A stretch of DNA of 64,000 nt from contig CAMDDG010000005.1 of assembly GCA_945890895.1 (NCBI GenBank), positions 1-64,000 on the forward strand, written 5' to 3'. A program made the translations under genes and the position numbers. The stretch comes from Chitinophaga pinensis. Its GTDB lineage: Bacteria > Bacteroidota > Bacteroidia > NS11-12g > UBA955. Of this stretch, positions 53,263 to 63,284 are shown piece by piece. Within the stretch, counting starts at the first letter, position 1. Each line of letters opens with the position of its first letter. The notes under the pieces are model-generated. The model had not been told where the DNA came from and did no database searches. It worked only from the letters and a program-made list of their open reading frames with translations.

Positions 53263-54369
53263 TTGAAGAAATATATCTGTTTTGAGTCGGATGATTGGGG
53301 TAGCTACCGATTACCATTACCTCCTAAACGGCAAACCATATATCAACTGCCAATTCAACTGGATGAACCCGGTGTTGAATTCTTTAATGCCTTTGATGCT
53401 ATAGAAAGTCCAGATGATGTTGAAGCTTTAACAAACACATTATTGGAAATTGGGAGAAAACACTCCATTGAGTTGCGTCAACAACCTAAGTTCACTTTTC
53501 TTCATGCCACAAGAAACCCCAACTTTGAGAAAATAAAAGCTTCTAATTTTCAAGATTATTATAGTGAAGGAATTGAGGACTCATACTTGAAAACATGGGG
53601 AAAGTCTTCATTGATTTCCACAAAAAAGGCAATAGCAGAGAACGTTATTCGAGCAGAATTTCATTGTCGCGAGCATTTAAATGTTCCTTACTGGATGAAT
53701 CAGCTTAAAAAAGGTGATTTTGAAACATTATTAGCCGCAGAAAATGAGTTTTGGTCCTTTATAAATAAAAACGCAAATCAAGTATATTATCAGGCAAGTT
53801 TTCATTTGGATAACGCTAAAGATATTCAACAATATCAGGAAATAATTTCAAATGGACTGGATGATTTTAAAAATTTATTTGATTATTCATCCATTTATTT
53901 TGTTGCGCCGAATGCTCCTTACAGCAATCAATTACTTCCTATATTAAAATCGAAGGGTGTTAAATTGATCTGTGGTGGAAGACTACAAATAGAACCGATG
54001 GGATCTGGCAAAAACAGGAAAGTATATCGAATTCCTGGTGTAAAATGGTTGGATGGATTTTACTATGTGAAACGCAATGCTTTTTTTGAACCAGCAGATA
54101 AATCCATGGATTGGGTTGATTTATGTTTAAAACAAATCAGTACTGCATTTTCAAAGGATCAACCAGCTGTAATTTCCAGTCATCGAGTTAATTATGTGAG
54201 TGGAGGTTCACTACAGAATAGAGACCATGGTCTAAGAGAGTTAAAAAAACTTATTCATTCCATTTATAAAAATTGGCCGGAGGTTGAATTTATTACTTCC
54301 AATCAATTGCTGGAATTTTATAAACGTGAACCTAAGAGTCTGAGTTATTATTGGGGATGCATTTCTTAG
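53263..54369 (+). CDS. Divergent polysaccharide deacetylase (NodB/CE4-like) family protein; TTG start
   Basis: ESDDWGS (Asp motif), EFHCREH (HxxxH), SSHRVNYVSGG; no signal peptide. Confidence 0.65.
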   Translation: MKKYICFESDDWGSYRLPLPPKRQTIYQLPIQLDEPGVEFFNAFDAIESPDDVEALTNTLLEIGRKHSIELRQQPKFTFLHATRNPNFEKIKASNFQDYYSEGIEDSYLKTWGKSSLISTKKAIAENVIRAEFHCREHLNVPYWMNQLKKGDFETLLAAENEFWSFINKNANQVYYQASFHLDNAKDIQQYQEIISNGLDDFKNLFDYSSIYFVAPNAPYSNQLLPILKSKGVKLICGGRLQIEPMGSGKNRKVYRIPGVKWLDGFYYVKRNAFFEPADKSMDWVDLCLKQISTAFSKDQPAVISSHRVNYVSGGSLQNRDHGLRELKKLIHSIYKNWPEVEFITSNQLLEFYKREPKSLSYYWGCIS

Positions 54370-54425
54370 TGATATTATACCAACCTTGAATTGGTAGAAG
54401 CTTTTTTAATTAATTGACATAAACA

Positions 54426-55544
54426 TTGAACTTAAAACGAATAGCGGCTTTATTGGATTTAAATCTGCGCGGTAAAGCTTTTAAGGAACAATTTGTAATA
54501 ATTCAATCAGACGATTGGGGCAGTATTCGCGTCCCTCAAAACAAAGAAGCACAGAAAATACTAAACAATTCTTCGAAACAATTATCGATATTTCAAAAAT
54601 ACGATACTCTCGATTGTAATGAAGATTGGCGAGTACTATTGGATTTGTTAGTGACCTTTAAGGACAGTACGGGTAAACATCCCGTATTTACATCCAATTT
54701 TGTAACGGGAAATCCCAATTTTGAAAAAATTAAGGAACACCAATTCACTCAATTCTTTTGGGATCCATTTTATTCCACTTACGAGCAATTCAACCAAGAA
54801 AAGCTAAACACCTTGGAAATAATTAATCAAGGAATTTTTAAAGGAATCATTGAACCACAGTATCACGGAAGACAACATGTTAATCATAAAAAATGGTTAA
54901 AGAGTTTGTCCAGTGGAAATGCAACTGCATTGGAATTTTTTAATCATCACATGTGGATATATGATTCGATAAACTCGAATGGTTTACGAAGTTTAAATGC
55001 AGTGTTCGATTCATGTGAATACACAATAGAGGAAGTTGAGTCGGAATTTAAAGATGGCATTTGTGCATTTAAACAGGCATTTGGTCAATTGCCACAATCC
55101 TTTATTCCCAATAATTATTTCTTTAACAGAGAATGGCATTCGTTGCTGCCCAATTTCGGAATTAAATCGGTTCAAGGTATGAAATATGGATTTGAAACTA
55201 ATGAACTCGATGGGATGTTGAAATATCGCAGATTCAATAAGAACGACAAACAGAATAGTTCTGTAGTTCAATTGGTTCGCAATGTGGTTTTTGATCCGAG
55301 TTCAGATTTAATGACACATAACAACGATTCTGTGCAATGGGCAAAAGATCAAATTTTAATGGCATTCGCTTTAAATAAACCCATTATTATTGATACTCAC
55401 CGTGTTAATTACGTAGGAGGCATAGATGTAAATAACCGAAACAATGGAATTCAAAAATTGAGCGAACTGCTTCAGTGGTTAGTCAAAAAATTTCCTGAAA
55501 TACGATTTATTTCAACCGCCGAATTGGCAAACTTATATACTTAA
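54426..55544 (+). CDS. Divergent polysaccharide deacetylase (NodB/CE4-like) family protein, paralogue of the preceding gene; TTG start
   Basis: QSDDWGS, QYHGRQHVN, DTHRVNYVGGI, TGNPNFEKIKEHQF versus TRNPNFEKIKASNF. Confidence 0.65.
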   Translation: MNLKRIAALLDLNLRGKAFKEQFVIIQSDDWGSIRVPQNKEAQKILNNSSKQLSIFQKYDTLDCNEDWRVLLDLLVTFKDSTGKHPVFTSNFVTGNPNFEKIKEHQFTQFFWDPFYSTYEQFNQEKLNTLEIINQGIFKGIIEPQYHGRQHVNHKKWLKSLSSGNATALEFFNHHMWIYDSINSNGLRSLNAVFDSCEYTIEEVESEFKDGICAFKQAFGQLPQSFIPNNYFFNREWHSLLPNFGIKSVQGMKYGFETNELDGMLKYRRFNKNDKQNSSVVQLVRNVVFDPSSDLMTHNNDSVQWAKDQILMAFALNKPIIIDTHRVNYVGGIDVNNRNNGIQKLSELLQWLVKKFPEIRFISTAELANLYT

Positions 55545-55546
55545 AA

Positions 55547-56656
55547 ATGCGATTTATAAATAAATACTTAAGAAACTTAAGCCCTTACAAAGTAGCATCA
55601 CATAAAGTTTGGGAAGTAAATTCAAGTGAACGTTCAAAAATTCTTAAATTGGATTGGAATGAAGCTACGATCCCTCCTTCACCAAAAGTAAAAGAACGGA
55701 TTCTTCAAGTTATTCAAGATGATTCTATATATCCATTGTATCCTAGTACTCACAACCCAGAGATAATAACGTTATTGGCGGATTATTTGAAAGTTGAAAA
55801 GTCAAATGTCCAATATTTTGCATCTTCGGATAGTGCACATGAGTATCTTGTTCGTGTATATGTTGCTCCTGGAGACCCAGTATTGGTATTAGGTCCGACT
55901 TACGATAACTTTCGATTGTCTTGTCAAACTCAAGGAGCACAAGTTTATTTTCAAGAATATGAAGATGGATTTTATTGGAATCGTGAACGGTTTGAGCAAA
56001 GAATAGAAGAGGTTAATCCTTCATTGATTTATATATGCAATCCAAATAATCCATCCGGGACGATGGTGCCCGCAGAAGATTTGAATTTAATGTTGTCTAA
56101 GTACCCGGATATTGTATTTTTGGTAGATGAAGCGTATGCCGAATTTTCTGGTGTTTCTATAGTGTCGGAAGTAAATAACTACAATAACCTAGTAGTTTCT
56201 AGAACGTTTTCAAAGGCATTTGCTATGGCCAATTTCCGAGCAGGGTATTTAGTTTCATGTGAGGAAAACATCATGCAGATTTCTAAAATAAGAAATCCCA
56301 AAAACGTTACAACGGTAACACAAGAAGCAGTGATTGGTGCCTTGATGGATATACCATATATGAATGATTATGTAAAAGAAGTTAGACTAGCGCGTGCCCA
56401 ATTTACGGAGGCAATTCAGAAATTGGTGTTTGTAACAAGAGTTTATGAGAGTGAGGGTAATTTTGTGTTGGTAGAATTTTCATCCCCCGAAATCAAAAAT
56501 AAAGTATGTGAATACTTAGCTGAAAATCAGATTTTTGTTCGAAACCTAACTCATAGTAAAATGCTGGATTGTACATTGAGAATTACCATTGGCACCCGTA
56601 TTCAGATGCAACATGTGATGAATATTTTAGAAATATACGCGAAGTCGGTTGCATAG
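55547..56656 (+). CDS. Class I/II PLP-dependent aminotransferase, HisC-like
   Basis: LDWNEATIPPSPKV, CNPNNPSGTMVP, VDEAYAEFSG, VSRTFSKAFAMANFRAGYLV (PLP Lys). Confidence 0.88.
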   Translation: MRFINKYLRNLSPYKVASHKVWEVNSSERSKILKLDWNEATIPPSPKVKERILQVIQDDSIYPLYPSTHNPEIITLLADYLKVEKSNVQYFASSDSAHEYLVRVYVAPGDPVLVLGPTYDNFRLSCQTQGAQVYFQEYEDGFYWNRERFEQRIEEVNPSLIYICNPNNPSGTMVPAEDLNLMLSKYPDIVFLVDEAYAEFSGVSIVSEVNNYNNLVVSRTFSKAFAMANFRAGYLVSCEENIMQISKIRNPKNVTTVTQEAVIGALMDIPYMNDYVKEVRLARAQFTEAIQKLVFVTRVYESEGNFVLVEFSSPEIKNKVCEYLAENQIFVRNLTHSKMLDCTLRITIGTRIQMQHVMNILEIYAKSVA

Positions 56657-57321
56657 CGGATTGAATATTTATTTTCTTATTACTACATCAGCGAATTGAA
56701 AATTAATCCAAATTGCTAATTACTTATGAATTTTTGGTCATGTAATAGATCTAAAAGTAGTAAACTAATGACAAAAAACATAGTTTTAATTTCGAATTGA
56801 TTGATAGTTGCAGTTATATAATTAATTTTTAGGAAATTATTATTTGTTTTAAGGTCAAAGTCATTATGATTATTATTTTGGAATACTACAATAAACGGAT
56901 TATCATAAATAACACATTGGCACAACGGTTTTTTGAACGAAAGCTCAACTTGAGTTGTTCTCCTTTTAAGTTATGAAATCAAGATTTATTTATTAATAAA
57001 AGACGAATAACGTAATTTATAAATTTTTATCCAAAATTCCAAATTCCAGAAATTGAATTGGATCAAAGAGTTAAGTAAGTTTCAGAATTATTTAAATCAA
57101 AAAACGCCATTATGATTGGGAGTAGCCTATTGGTATTAACAAAAATCTTTACATCCATTGCTTCTTAATACGAATAAAAATATTAATTTAGCCGTACTAA
57201 TCAATTGATCTTATGGTTAGGGAGAATTAGTATGTTACAATTTTATATCCCCTGCATAAATTGATATCATATTAAAATAAAACCTAAAGACAATTAATAT
57301 TTTGGTTAAATCAAATAGAGT

Positions 57322-59211
57322 ATGTGTGGAATAGTTGCTTTTATAGATTTTAGTAAAAAAATAAGTGTTGAACAATTGGATGTTTCTACAGACACGATGG
57401 AATTGCGTGGCCCAGATTCTAGAGGGACATTATTAAAAAATCTTGAAAACTATAATATTGGATTTGGTCATCGGCGTTTAGCCATTATTGATATTGATGA
57501 AAGGTCGAATCAACCATTTGTTATAGACCATTTGACAATGGTGTTTAATGGTGAAATTTACAACTTTAATGAAATTAAATCGGAATTAATTCAACTAGGG
57601 TTCAGTTTTCGAACAACTTCAGACACTGAAGTAATTTTGCAATCGTATATCGCATGGGGTAAAAATTTTGTAGACAAGTTTATCGGCATGTTTGCTTTTT
57701 TCATTTATGATTCGTTAAAAGAAGAAGTAATTATTGTTAGAGATAGACTAGGTGTAAAACCTTTATATATTTACCATGACAAGGAACATTTAATCGTTGC
57801 ATCTCAAATTAGTGCAATTCCGCCATTGTTAGATTTAGAGTTGTCTGTGGATGAAAATTCTGTATATGCTTTCTTCTCATTGGGATACATTCCAGGAGAA
57901 CTGTCAATTTACAAAGAAATAAAAAAGGTTAAACCAGCCTCTATAAATGTTATAAAACTCAAAGAAGGGATTCAATCCAGTGAATCAATTTATTGGGAAA
58001 TTAACAATTTGAATTCAAATTTAACGCAAACTGAAAAAACAACTAAGCTCGAATCTTTATTAAAAGACGCTATTGGTTTGAGACAAATTTCTGATGTTAA
58101 AGTGGGTTCTTTTTTAAGTGGTGGATTAGACAGTAGTTATGTTACTAAAATCATGCATGAGAATAGTAAGGATTTGAATACATTTACTATTGGCTTCAAA
58201 GAGAAGTTTGACGAGGCTCCTCATGCGCAAAAAGTAGCAGATTTTATAGGAACGAAACATCATTCAATTTATTTGGAAGCAAGCGATGTAAAAGATATTA
58301 TTTTAGATTTCACTAAGTATTTTGACGAACCTTTTTCTGATGACGCAGCAATTCCTATGTTATTCCTTTCTCGAGAAGCTAAAAAAACCGTGAAAGTAGT
58401 AATTTCATCAGATGGAGGAGATGAAGTTTTTGCAGGCTATTCGCGATATATCAAAGTTCTAAAGACCCACGAAATGTTAAATCGTACTCCAGATTTTGTT
58501 TTGAACTTCTTGAAAAGTATAGTGAAAATTAGTATTCAGTTTTTGCCAAAACAAAGTAAATTAGTAAATAATTTGTGGCGTTTCAAGAATATTATTACCA
58601 AAGATAAATACAAACGATTGTCTAATTTAATATTCTTCGCAGATCGAATTCCAACACCCGAATTGAATAAAGTTCTTGATAATAAAATTACAAAGACAGA
58701 GTTTAGTCATAATTTTTATCAAACAAAGAATAATAACTCTCCTCTTAAAAATCTTTTATATATAGACTTAAAAGAATCATTGGTAAATCAAATGCTGGTA
58801 AAAGTGGACAAATCTACTATGGGTGCTTCTATAGAAGGTCGAGAACCATTATTAGACCATAGGCTATTTGAATTTATGGCATCTTGTTCAGACGAAGATC
58901 TGATTAAGGATCAAAAAACAAAGTATCTCTTTAGAAAGATTATTAACAAGGAGTTTAACGATTCTGAAATTTTAAATAAGCCTAAATTAGGTTTTAATAC
59001 GCCTATTTATAATTGGTTATGTTTCTCATTTGATAGTTATGTAGAGGAAGAATTTAGAAGTATTAATGAGCTAAAAATCCCCTATTTAAAACAAGAAGAA
59101 CTATTAAATATGTGGAGTGAATTTAAACTAGGTAAAATATATTACCAAAATCTAATTTGGAGAAGCTTGATTTGGGTTCAGTGGTATAAAAGATATAAAG
59201 CTAATTTATAG
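57322..59211 (+). CDS. asnB: Asparagine synthase (glutamine-hydrolysing) family amidotransferase
   Basis: MCGIVAFIDF (Cys1 glutaminase), LRGPDSRG, GHRRLAIID, VFNGEIYNF, VGSFLSGGLDSSYV (PP-loop). Confidence 0.93.
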   Translation: MCGIVAFIDFSKKISVEQLDVSTDTMELRGPDSRGTLLKNLENYNIGFGHRRLAIIDIDERSNQPFVIDHLTMVFNGEIYNFNEIKSELIQLGFSFRTTSDTEVILQSYIAWGKNFVDKFIGMFAFFIYDSLKEEVIIVRDRLGVKPLYIYHDKEHLIVASQISAIPPLLDLELSVDENSVYAFFSLGYIPGELSIYKEIKKVKPASINVIKLKEGIQSSESIYWEINNLNSNLTQTEKTTKLESLLKDAIGLRQISDVKVGSFLSGGLDSSYVTKIMHENSKDLNTFTIGFKEKFDEAPHAQKVADFIGTKHHSIYLEASDVKDIILDFTKYFDEPFSDDAAIPMLFLSREAKKTVKVVISSDGGDEVFAGYSRYIKVLKTHEMLNRTPDFVLNFLKSIVKISIQFLPKQSKLVNNLWRFKNIITKDKYKRLSNLIFFADRIPTPELNKVLDNKITKTEFSHNFYQTKNNNSPLKNLLYIDLKESLVNQMLVKVDKSTMGASIEGREPLLDHRLFEFMASCSDEDLIKDQKTKYLFRKIINKEFNDSEILNKPKLGFNTPIYNWLCFSFDSYVEEEFRSINELKIPYLKQEELLNMWSEFKLGKIYYQNLIWRSLIWVQWYKRYKANL

Positions 59212-59348
59212 GATACTAATAAATAAAAATATATAAAAGGTCAAAAGAAGTTGTATTAATTTCTTTTGTAGAGGTCTAAATTTAATATTTAGTAAATTTC
59301 TTTAGAAAACACCATCTTATTTCAATTTTGAACGCAGTTCAAAAAACT

Positions 59349-60029
59349 ATGATTCAGAAGAAGTCTGTTGCAATTTTTGATTTTTGTGAAACTCTTGTGG
59401 ATCTTCAATCTGCTGATGAGTTTGTTTTATTTGTACACCATAATAATCAATTGCCAATTTTAAATCAAAGGTTATTTGCGTGTTGGAAGTGGGCAAGAAA
59501 ATTTCGATTCCTGGCTATTTACGATCGAATTTTCCGAAATAATCCTATTGAAAAAAAATGGCTATTGTATAGTTTGAAGGGGTTGACGGAATCATTTATT
59601 ATCCAGCAGGCAACACAATTTTCGGAATGGTTAAAAACGAGAATAAATGAAAATGTATGGAGTCAATTTGAATTAACCACAAAATATTCAGATATAGTAA
59701 TTATTTGTTCGGGTGGTTATGAAGTTTATTTGGACGCATTTTTTAGCGAATTTAATGTCCAAATTATAGCTACGCGAATTAAATTCAAAAATGGGAAATT
59801 TACGGGAAGAATGGATGGGTTAGATTGTTTAAAAGAAGAGAAAGTTAAACGCATAGAAAAGTACTACGGCAATGATTTTTGGTCAATTGTAAACATTGAA
59901 TTTTATTCAGACAGTATTACGGATTTGCCATTGTTTGAGAAGAGTAAAAGGAAAATAGTAGCCTATAAAAACAAGCCTCCAGTTTGGGCGAATGCAGATA
60001 AGTTTGAAACATTAAAATGGAAAAATTGA
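59349..60029 (+). CDS. HAD superfamily (HAD-IB-like) protein
   Basis: VAIFDFCETLVDLQSADEF (motif I variant), FYSDSITDLPLFEKS (motif IV). Confidence 0.8.
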   Translation: MIQKKSVAIFDFCETLVDLQSADEFVLFVHHNNQLPILNQRLFACWKWARKFRFLAIYDRIFRNNPIEKKWLLYSLKGLTESFIIQQATQFSEWLKTRINENVWSQFELTTKYSDIVIICSGGYEVYLDAFFSEFNVQIIATRIKFKNGKFTGRMDGLDCLKEEKVKRIEKYYGNDFWSIVNIEFYSDSITDLPLFEKSKRKIVAYKNKPPVWANADKFETLKWKN

Positions 60030-60979
60030 GATATAGGAATTGGTTGTTTTTTGAATTTGAATTTTGGATTAGATTAATTTGGTATTATATAAAAAATCGG
60101 CGGTTAGATGATAAAAAATACATTAGTCAAATTTTTGTAAAGGCACATGGTTATCAAATGGACTTTGAAAATCCAAAAAGTTTAAACCAAAAGTTACAAT
60201 GGATTAAATTAAATGATAAGAGAGAATTGTTTGTTCAACATGCCGATAAAATTGAGGTTCGTGGGTTTATTCGTGAACATTTTGGTGATGAATATGTAAT
60301 TCCCTTGTACGGAGTATACACAGATTTTTCTGAGATTCCACTCAAAGAATTACCTCTGCCTTTTATAATGAAAACTAATCACGATTCGGGAAATTATATA
60401 ATTGTTCGCGATTTAGAGGAAGTAAACTGGAAGAAAGTAAAATTTGATTTTGTTAGGGCATTAAGAATCGACTATTACTGGTTTCAAAGAGAGTGGCAAT
60501 ATCAAAAAATTCATAGAAGAATTTTAGTAGAGCAACTGTTATCTGATGAAACCGGACGAATTCCTGATGATTTTAAATTCAATTGTTTCAATGGTAAGGT
60601 AGAGTTTATCTATGTGGCAAATGATCGAGAAGGTGAGAATCGAAGATTCATATTTAATAAAGAGTGGGAATTATTGCCGTTTTCATGGGGATCCAAATGG
60701 AAGAAGAAATCCAACATGGTTAGCATTCCTTCTATACCCCAAAATTTGGATCAGATGATCGCAATTGCGGAAAAAATTGCCCAATATTATTTGTATGTAC
60801 GGGTAGATTTATATTCACTAAACAATCGAATTTATGTAGGTGAAATTACACATACACATGGAGGTGGATTTGATCGGATTTATCCTCGGGAATGGGATTT
60901 TAAGTTGGGTGAAAAATTGAAAATTAGTAAGGAATTGATAGAGCAATTGCCAAGAATCACAAATTCAGTTAACAATTGA
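60017..60979 (+). CDS. TupA-like ATP-grasp protein
   Basis: ENPKSLNQKLQWIKLNDKRELFVQHADKIEVRGFI; PFIMKTNHDSGNYIIV; DFKFNCFNGKVEFIYVANDR; YVRVDLYSLNNRIYVGEITHTHGGGFDR. Confidence 0.85.
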   Translation: MEKLRYRNWLFFEFEFWIRLIWYYIKNRRLDDKKYISQIFVKAHGYQMDFENPKSLNQKLQWIKLNDKRELFVQHADKIEVRGFIREHFGDEYVIPLYGVYTDFSEIPLKELPLPFIMKTNHDSGNYIIVRDLEEVNWKKVKFDFVRALRIDYYWFQREWQYQKIHRRILVEQLLSDETGRIPDDFKFNCFNGKVEFIYVANDREGENRRFIFNKEWELLPFSWGSKWKKKSNMVSIPSIPQNLDQMIAIAEKIAQYYLYVRVDLYSLNNRIYVGEITHTHGGGFDRIYPREWDFKLGEKLKISKELIEQLPRITNSVNN

Positions 60980-62154
60980 GTTCGAAAAATAACTCCACCC
61001 GAATTTTAATCGTTTCCCGGGATATTGAAATCGGAGGAATGCAAAGAGCAGCAATTACCTTAGCTCAAAACTTGGTGAATGCAGGTATTTCAGTGGATTA
61101 TTTTTGTTTATTTAAGAGAAGAGATCCTGAAGAATTTAAGGAAATAGATGCTCGGATTAAACTGTTTCAACCCATGTATTATAGAGAAACTACTCCAAAG
61201 TGGTTTTATATAGTATATAATTATTTACGTTTGAAATCCGTTTCAAATCAGTTTAAATACGATCGAATTTTATCATTCGGGGAGCATTTTAATGGATTCA
61301 ATATCTTGGCACTTTGGAGTCATAGAAAACGATTGTTTGTGTTAGATAGAATGAATCCCGAGTTGAATTGTGGCTTTCCCAATGAGTATCTAAGACGAAA
61401 TATCTATAAGTACACAAAAGGGTTGATTGCGCAAACTGATTTTGCAAAAGAGGTGCTTTATCTGAAAACGCATCACCCCAATATTCGTGTGATTCGGAAC
61501 TTTTTATCATTGAATGATAAGGTGATAAAAGAATTGCAAGAAGCACGTTTTGAAAACAGTTTAATGGAATCACCTTTACCGCAGTTACTGTTTGTAGGTA
61601 GGTTAAGTCCTGAAAAAGGAGTGAGTACGTTAATTGAATCCGCTTTGAAATTGATGAATGATGACGCTAAATTTCAATTGAATATTGTAGGTGAAGGAGT
61701 GTTGATGAACGAATTGATGCTCCAATATTCCACCGCAATGGCCACCAGTAAGCGTACAACCAATGAGAATATCACTCCGATAATTAGTTTTCATGGAGCA
61801 GTTAGTGAGCCGGTTGGATTTTTTAAATCCAGTCACATTTTTATATTGCCATCTCTATCTGAAGGATTTCCTAATGTTTTGATTGAAGCAATGAGTGCAG
61901 GAATGGCCTGTATTGTAAGTGATCGGTTGAAAAATAAATTGTCATTTTTAAAGGATAATGAAAATGTTGTATTCTTTGAGTGTGAAAATTATATGGATTT
62001 AACGGATAAAATAAATCACATTTTAACCGATGCAGTTTTGTGGAATAAATTATCAAAGAACGCAATGAAACTGGCAAGCTGGTTTCAAACAGATTCCATT
62101 TTAAATGAATATCTAGAGGTATTAGATCTAAACCAATCATGCGTAAAAAGGTAG
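60976..62154 (+). CDS. Glycosyltransferase family 4 protein; TTG start
   Basis: IGGMQRAAITLAQNL; LFVGRLSPEKGVSTLIES; LPSLSEGFPNVLIEAMSAGMACIVSD. Confidence 0.92.
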   Translation: MSSKNNSTRILIVSRDIEIGGMQRAAITLAQNLVNAGISVDYFCLFKRRDPEEFKEIDARIKLFQPMYYRETTPKWFYIVYNYLRLKSVSNQFKYDRILSFGEHFNGFNILALWSHRKRLFVLDRMNPELNCGFPNEYLRRNIYKYTKGLIAQTDFAKEVLYLKTHHPNIRVIRNFLSLNDKVIKELQEARFENSLMESPLPQLLFVGRLSPEKGVSTLIESALKLMNDDAKFQLNIVGEGVLMNELMLQYSTAMATSKRTTNENITPIISFHGAVSEPVGFFKSSHIFILPSLSEGFPNVLIEAMSAGMACIVSDRLKNKLSFLKDNENVVFFECENYMDLTDKINHILTDAVLWNKLSKNAMKLASWFQTDSILNEYLEVLDLNQSCVKR

Positions 62155-63284
62155 TATTCAATAATATCACATTTACCTTTCAAAAAGCAGGTGGTGTTTC
62201 AATGATTTGGTCGGAAATACTGCGTTATTTCCTTGAATTTGGAACCAATGATTGGGAAATATGGTTGGTGGTTTCTACCGAAGATGAAAAGAATATATAT
62301 TGGCAACAACTGAAAAAAGAATTTGATTTTGAGCAACTTGGGGTACACATTATTTCAGATAATCGCAAATTGTGGCGGCGAAGATTGTTGCCATTACGAT
62401 TAACAGAATTTAAATCTGAATTTATATATTTCACATCTGGAAATGACTGGTCAGTAAACAAATATGCTATAAACGCTTCTATTTTTCATGATGCACTTTA
62501 TGAGATTTATTTTAAGTGGAATTTGCCATCGGTTGTTAATGTTGTCTTCAGATATTACACCCTTAAAAATTCGAAATTGGTTTTTTGTGTAAGTCATAAT
62601 TCTGCGCTTGATCTCAAGAAATTTTACCCAAATTTAGTTTCAGAAAAACGAATAATTGAAGTAGTCTATAATGGCTTGCCAGCTGCATTTGGTCAGAAAA
62701 CGGAGTTAGACTCGAATCAGAATTTACTCAGGGAGAATGTCCCCCAAGACAATAAAAAACCTACATCTGTACTTAAAAAAATTCTATTTGTTGGTAGACG
62801 TTGGGGGTATAAAAACTTGAAGTATCTTTTTAAAGAGGAATATTTGGGCGATATCTGTGAAATGTATTTTGTTGGTGGAGAAGAATTTACGGAAGATGAA
62901 ACACATCAGTTGAATCGAATTTTTGGCACTTCGGGTTGGCATAAACTAAAAACATTGTCGGAATTTGAATTGTTGGAAATGTATCGAAGTGCATTCTGCT
63001 TGTTTTATCCCAGCAAAACAGAAGGGTTTGGATTGCCAGTAATTGAAGCACAAGCATTGGGTTGTCCAGTAGTGTGTTATCCGAATGCGGCAGTCAAAGA
63101 AATTGCCCAGGATAGTGTTTTGTATTTGAATACGGAAGGATCTAATTTTAGAGATATAATAGAAAGTCAAGAGTTAAAAGACAATCGCGCTATTTGGATT
63201 GAACGGGGATTGGAAAATGCCCGAAACTACCCAGCATCAAAAATGGCAGCGCAGTATTATTCAAAACTAAAGGATTTATCATGA
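62139..63284 (+). CDS. Glycosyltransferase family 4 protein
   Basis: KAGGVSMIWSEILRYF; KKILFVGRRWGYKNLKYLF; FYPSKTEGFGLPVIEAQALGCPVVCY. Confidence 0.92.
   Translation: MRKKVVFNNITFTFQKAGGVSMIWSEILRYFLEFGTNDWEIWLVVSTEDEKNIYWQQLKKEFDFEQLGVHIISDNRKLWRRRLLPLRLTEFKSEFIYFTSGNDWSVNKYAINASIFHDALYEIYFKWNLPSVVNVVFRYYTLKNSKLVFCVSHNSALDLKKFYPNLVSEKRIIEVVYNGLPAAFGQKTELDSNQNLLRENVPQDNKKPTSVLKKILFVGRRWGYKNLKYLFKEEYLGDICEMYFVGGEEFTEDETHQLNRIFGTSGWHKLKTLSEFELLEMYRSAFCLFYPSKTEGFGLPVIEAQALGCPVVCYPNAAVKEIAQDSVLYLNTEGSNFRDIIESQELKDNRAIWIERGLENARNYPASKMAAQYYSKLKDLS

Noticed and set aside
56716-56925. 69-aa minus-strand ORF in the long intergenic gap
   Set aside because: AT-rich composition, Asn/Phe/Ile-biased translation, no start context or motif; most likely chance.
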